Source of the DNA: DAOQVB01 sp964400865
Lineage (GTDB): Bacteria; Patescibacteriota; Microgenomatia; UBA1400; PJMF01
Direction of reading: 5' to 3'
NCBI GenBank assembly: GCA_964400865.1
Contig: CAYNWG010000002.1
Coordinates: forward strand, 1 to 63,473
DNA length: 63,473 nt
Of this stretch, positions 63,340 through 63,473 are shown piece after piece (the first letter of the stretch is position 1; each line of letters begins with the position of its first letter). A program made the position numbers and the translations under genes. Under the pieces are notes generated by a model that was not told the origin of the DNA, ran no database searches, and was given only the letters and a program-made list of their open reading frames with translations.

Positions 63340-63473
63340 GTGAAACTAAGACGCTCATCGTTCTTGTTGGTTGGCATTCTTGTACTGGCTTCATTTTTGC
63401 GTCTATATAACATTGAAGCAAAAATGCGGTTTATTTGGGACGAGGGGAGAGATATGCTGGCGATTCGCCATAT
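63340..63473 (+). CDS. 5' end of a GT39-like membrane glycosyltransferase
   Basis: GTG start, open to the window edge (44 codons). The residues give one N-terminal helix (LLVGILVLASFLRLYNI) and the motif MRFIWDEGRDMLAI, the acidic loop of GT39/PMT-type mannosyltransferases. The remaining protein lies beyond the window. Confidence 0.7.
   Translation, partial: MKLRRSSFLLVGILVLASFLRLYNIEAKMRFIWDEGRDMLAIRH

Noticed and set aside
1..63473. CRISPR arrays, transposases or integrases
   Set aside because: No regularly spaced direct repeats of CRISPR type and no transposase or recombinase protein were seen in the window.

Overview
The window reads as a chromosomal piece of an uncultivated, small-genome bacterium, most likely from the Candidate Phyla Radiation (Patescibacteria, Microgenomates-like). 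This is an inference from several features. Genes are densely packed and often overlap. A SufBCDSU cluster is present with a strongly shortened SufD, alongside RNase J and FtsK. Many small membrane proteins have no recognisable family. Promoters are mostly a bare (often extended) -10 box with the start codon 6-7 nt downstream, which implies leaderless mRNAs and many GTG/TTG starts. Base composition is about 38-42% GC by eye, apart from one clearly GC-richer gene at 38925-40820.

Layout. 1-8105: 3' part of pnp, a LacD-type aldolase, a DEDDy exonuclease and two large secreted carbohydrate-active proteins with C-terminal dockerin-like repeats. 8141-21197: Fe-S assembly and redox region (sufC, nudix, sufB, two very large surface proteins, sufD, sufS, sufU, yjjX, flavin reductase, three-cysteine ferredoxin, DsbA-like protein, DUF59/SufT-like). 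It also holds a 65-aa gene with a structured leader and a strong terminator. 21194-31766: sugar-phosphate and housekeeping enzymes (rpiB, rpe, LOG, PfkB kinase, Lon-like ATPase without protease, cysteine-free UDG, IMPase, 2H phosphoesterase, RNase J). 31821-38901: ftsK, DUF4349 protein, an ABC-2 exporter and a phosphoribosyltransferase-like protein. 38925-44451: accessory stretch with a GC-rich secreted gene flanked by large hairpins, a DMT permease and two unknown genes, one with an HExxH motif. 44502-50354 (minus strand): tmRNA, comF, TPR membrane protein, tRNA-Val(CAC), dus and a C39-like secreted protein. 50353-56263: glycan and lipid modification operon (methyltransferases, GT4, MTase-GT4 fusion, GT2, acyltransferase). 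56328-58678: a two-component system and a small secreted protein. 58739-62565: an overlapping operon of nudix, Gfo/Idh oxidoreductase, DegT aminotransferase and a thymidylate kinase-NDK fusion. 62755-end: a nudix hydrolase and the 5' end of a GT39-like membrane glycosyltransferase.

How the parts work together. The suf genes, DUF59 protein, ferredoxin and flavin reductase form one Fe-S and redox module. The dockerin enzymes and anchored surface proteins, one with a possible cohesin-like fold, suggest a cell-surface polysaccharide-handling system. The GT and aminotransferase operons build surface glycans. The response regulator probably controls both its own operon and the neighbouring secreted protein, because both promoters carry the same direct-repeat operator. 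The most notable observations are a minus-strand tmRNA with an unusually long tag, the shared response-regulator operator, a repeated hairpin element whose core is inverted between its two copies, the kinase-NDK fusion, and the consistent leaderless promoter layout.
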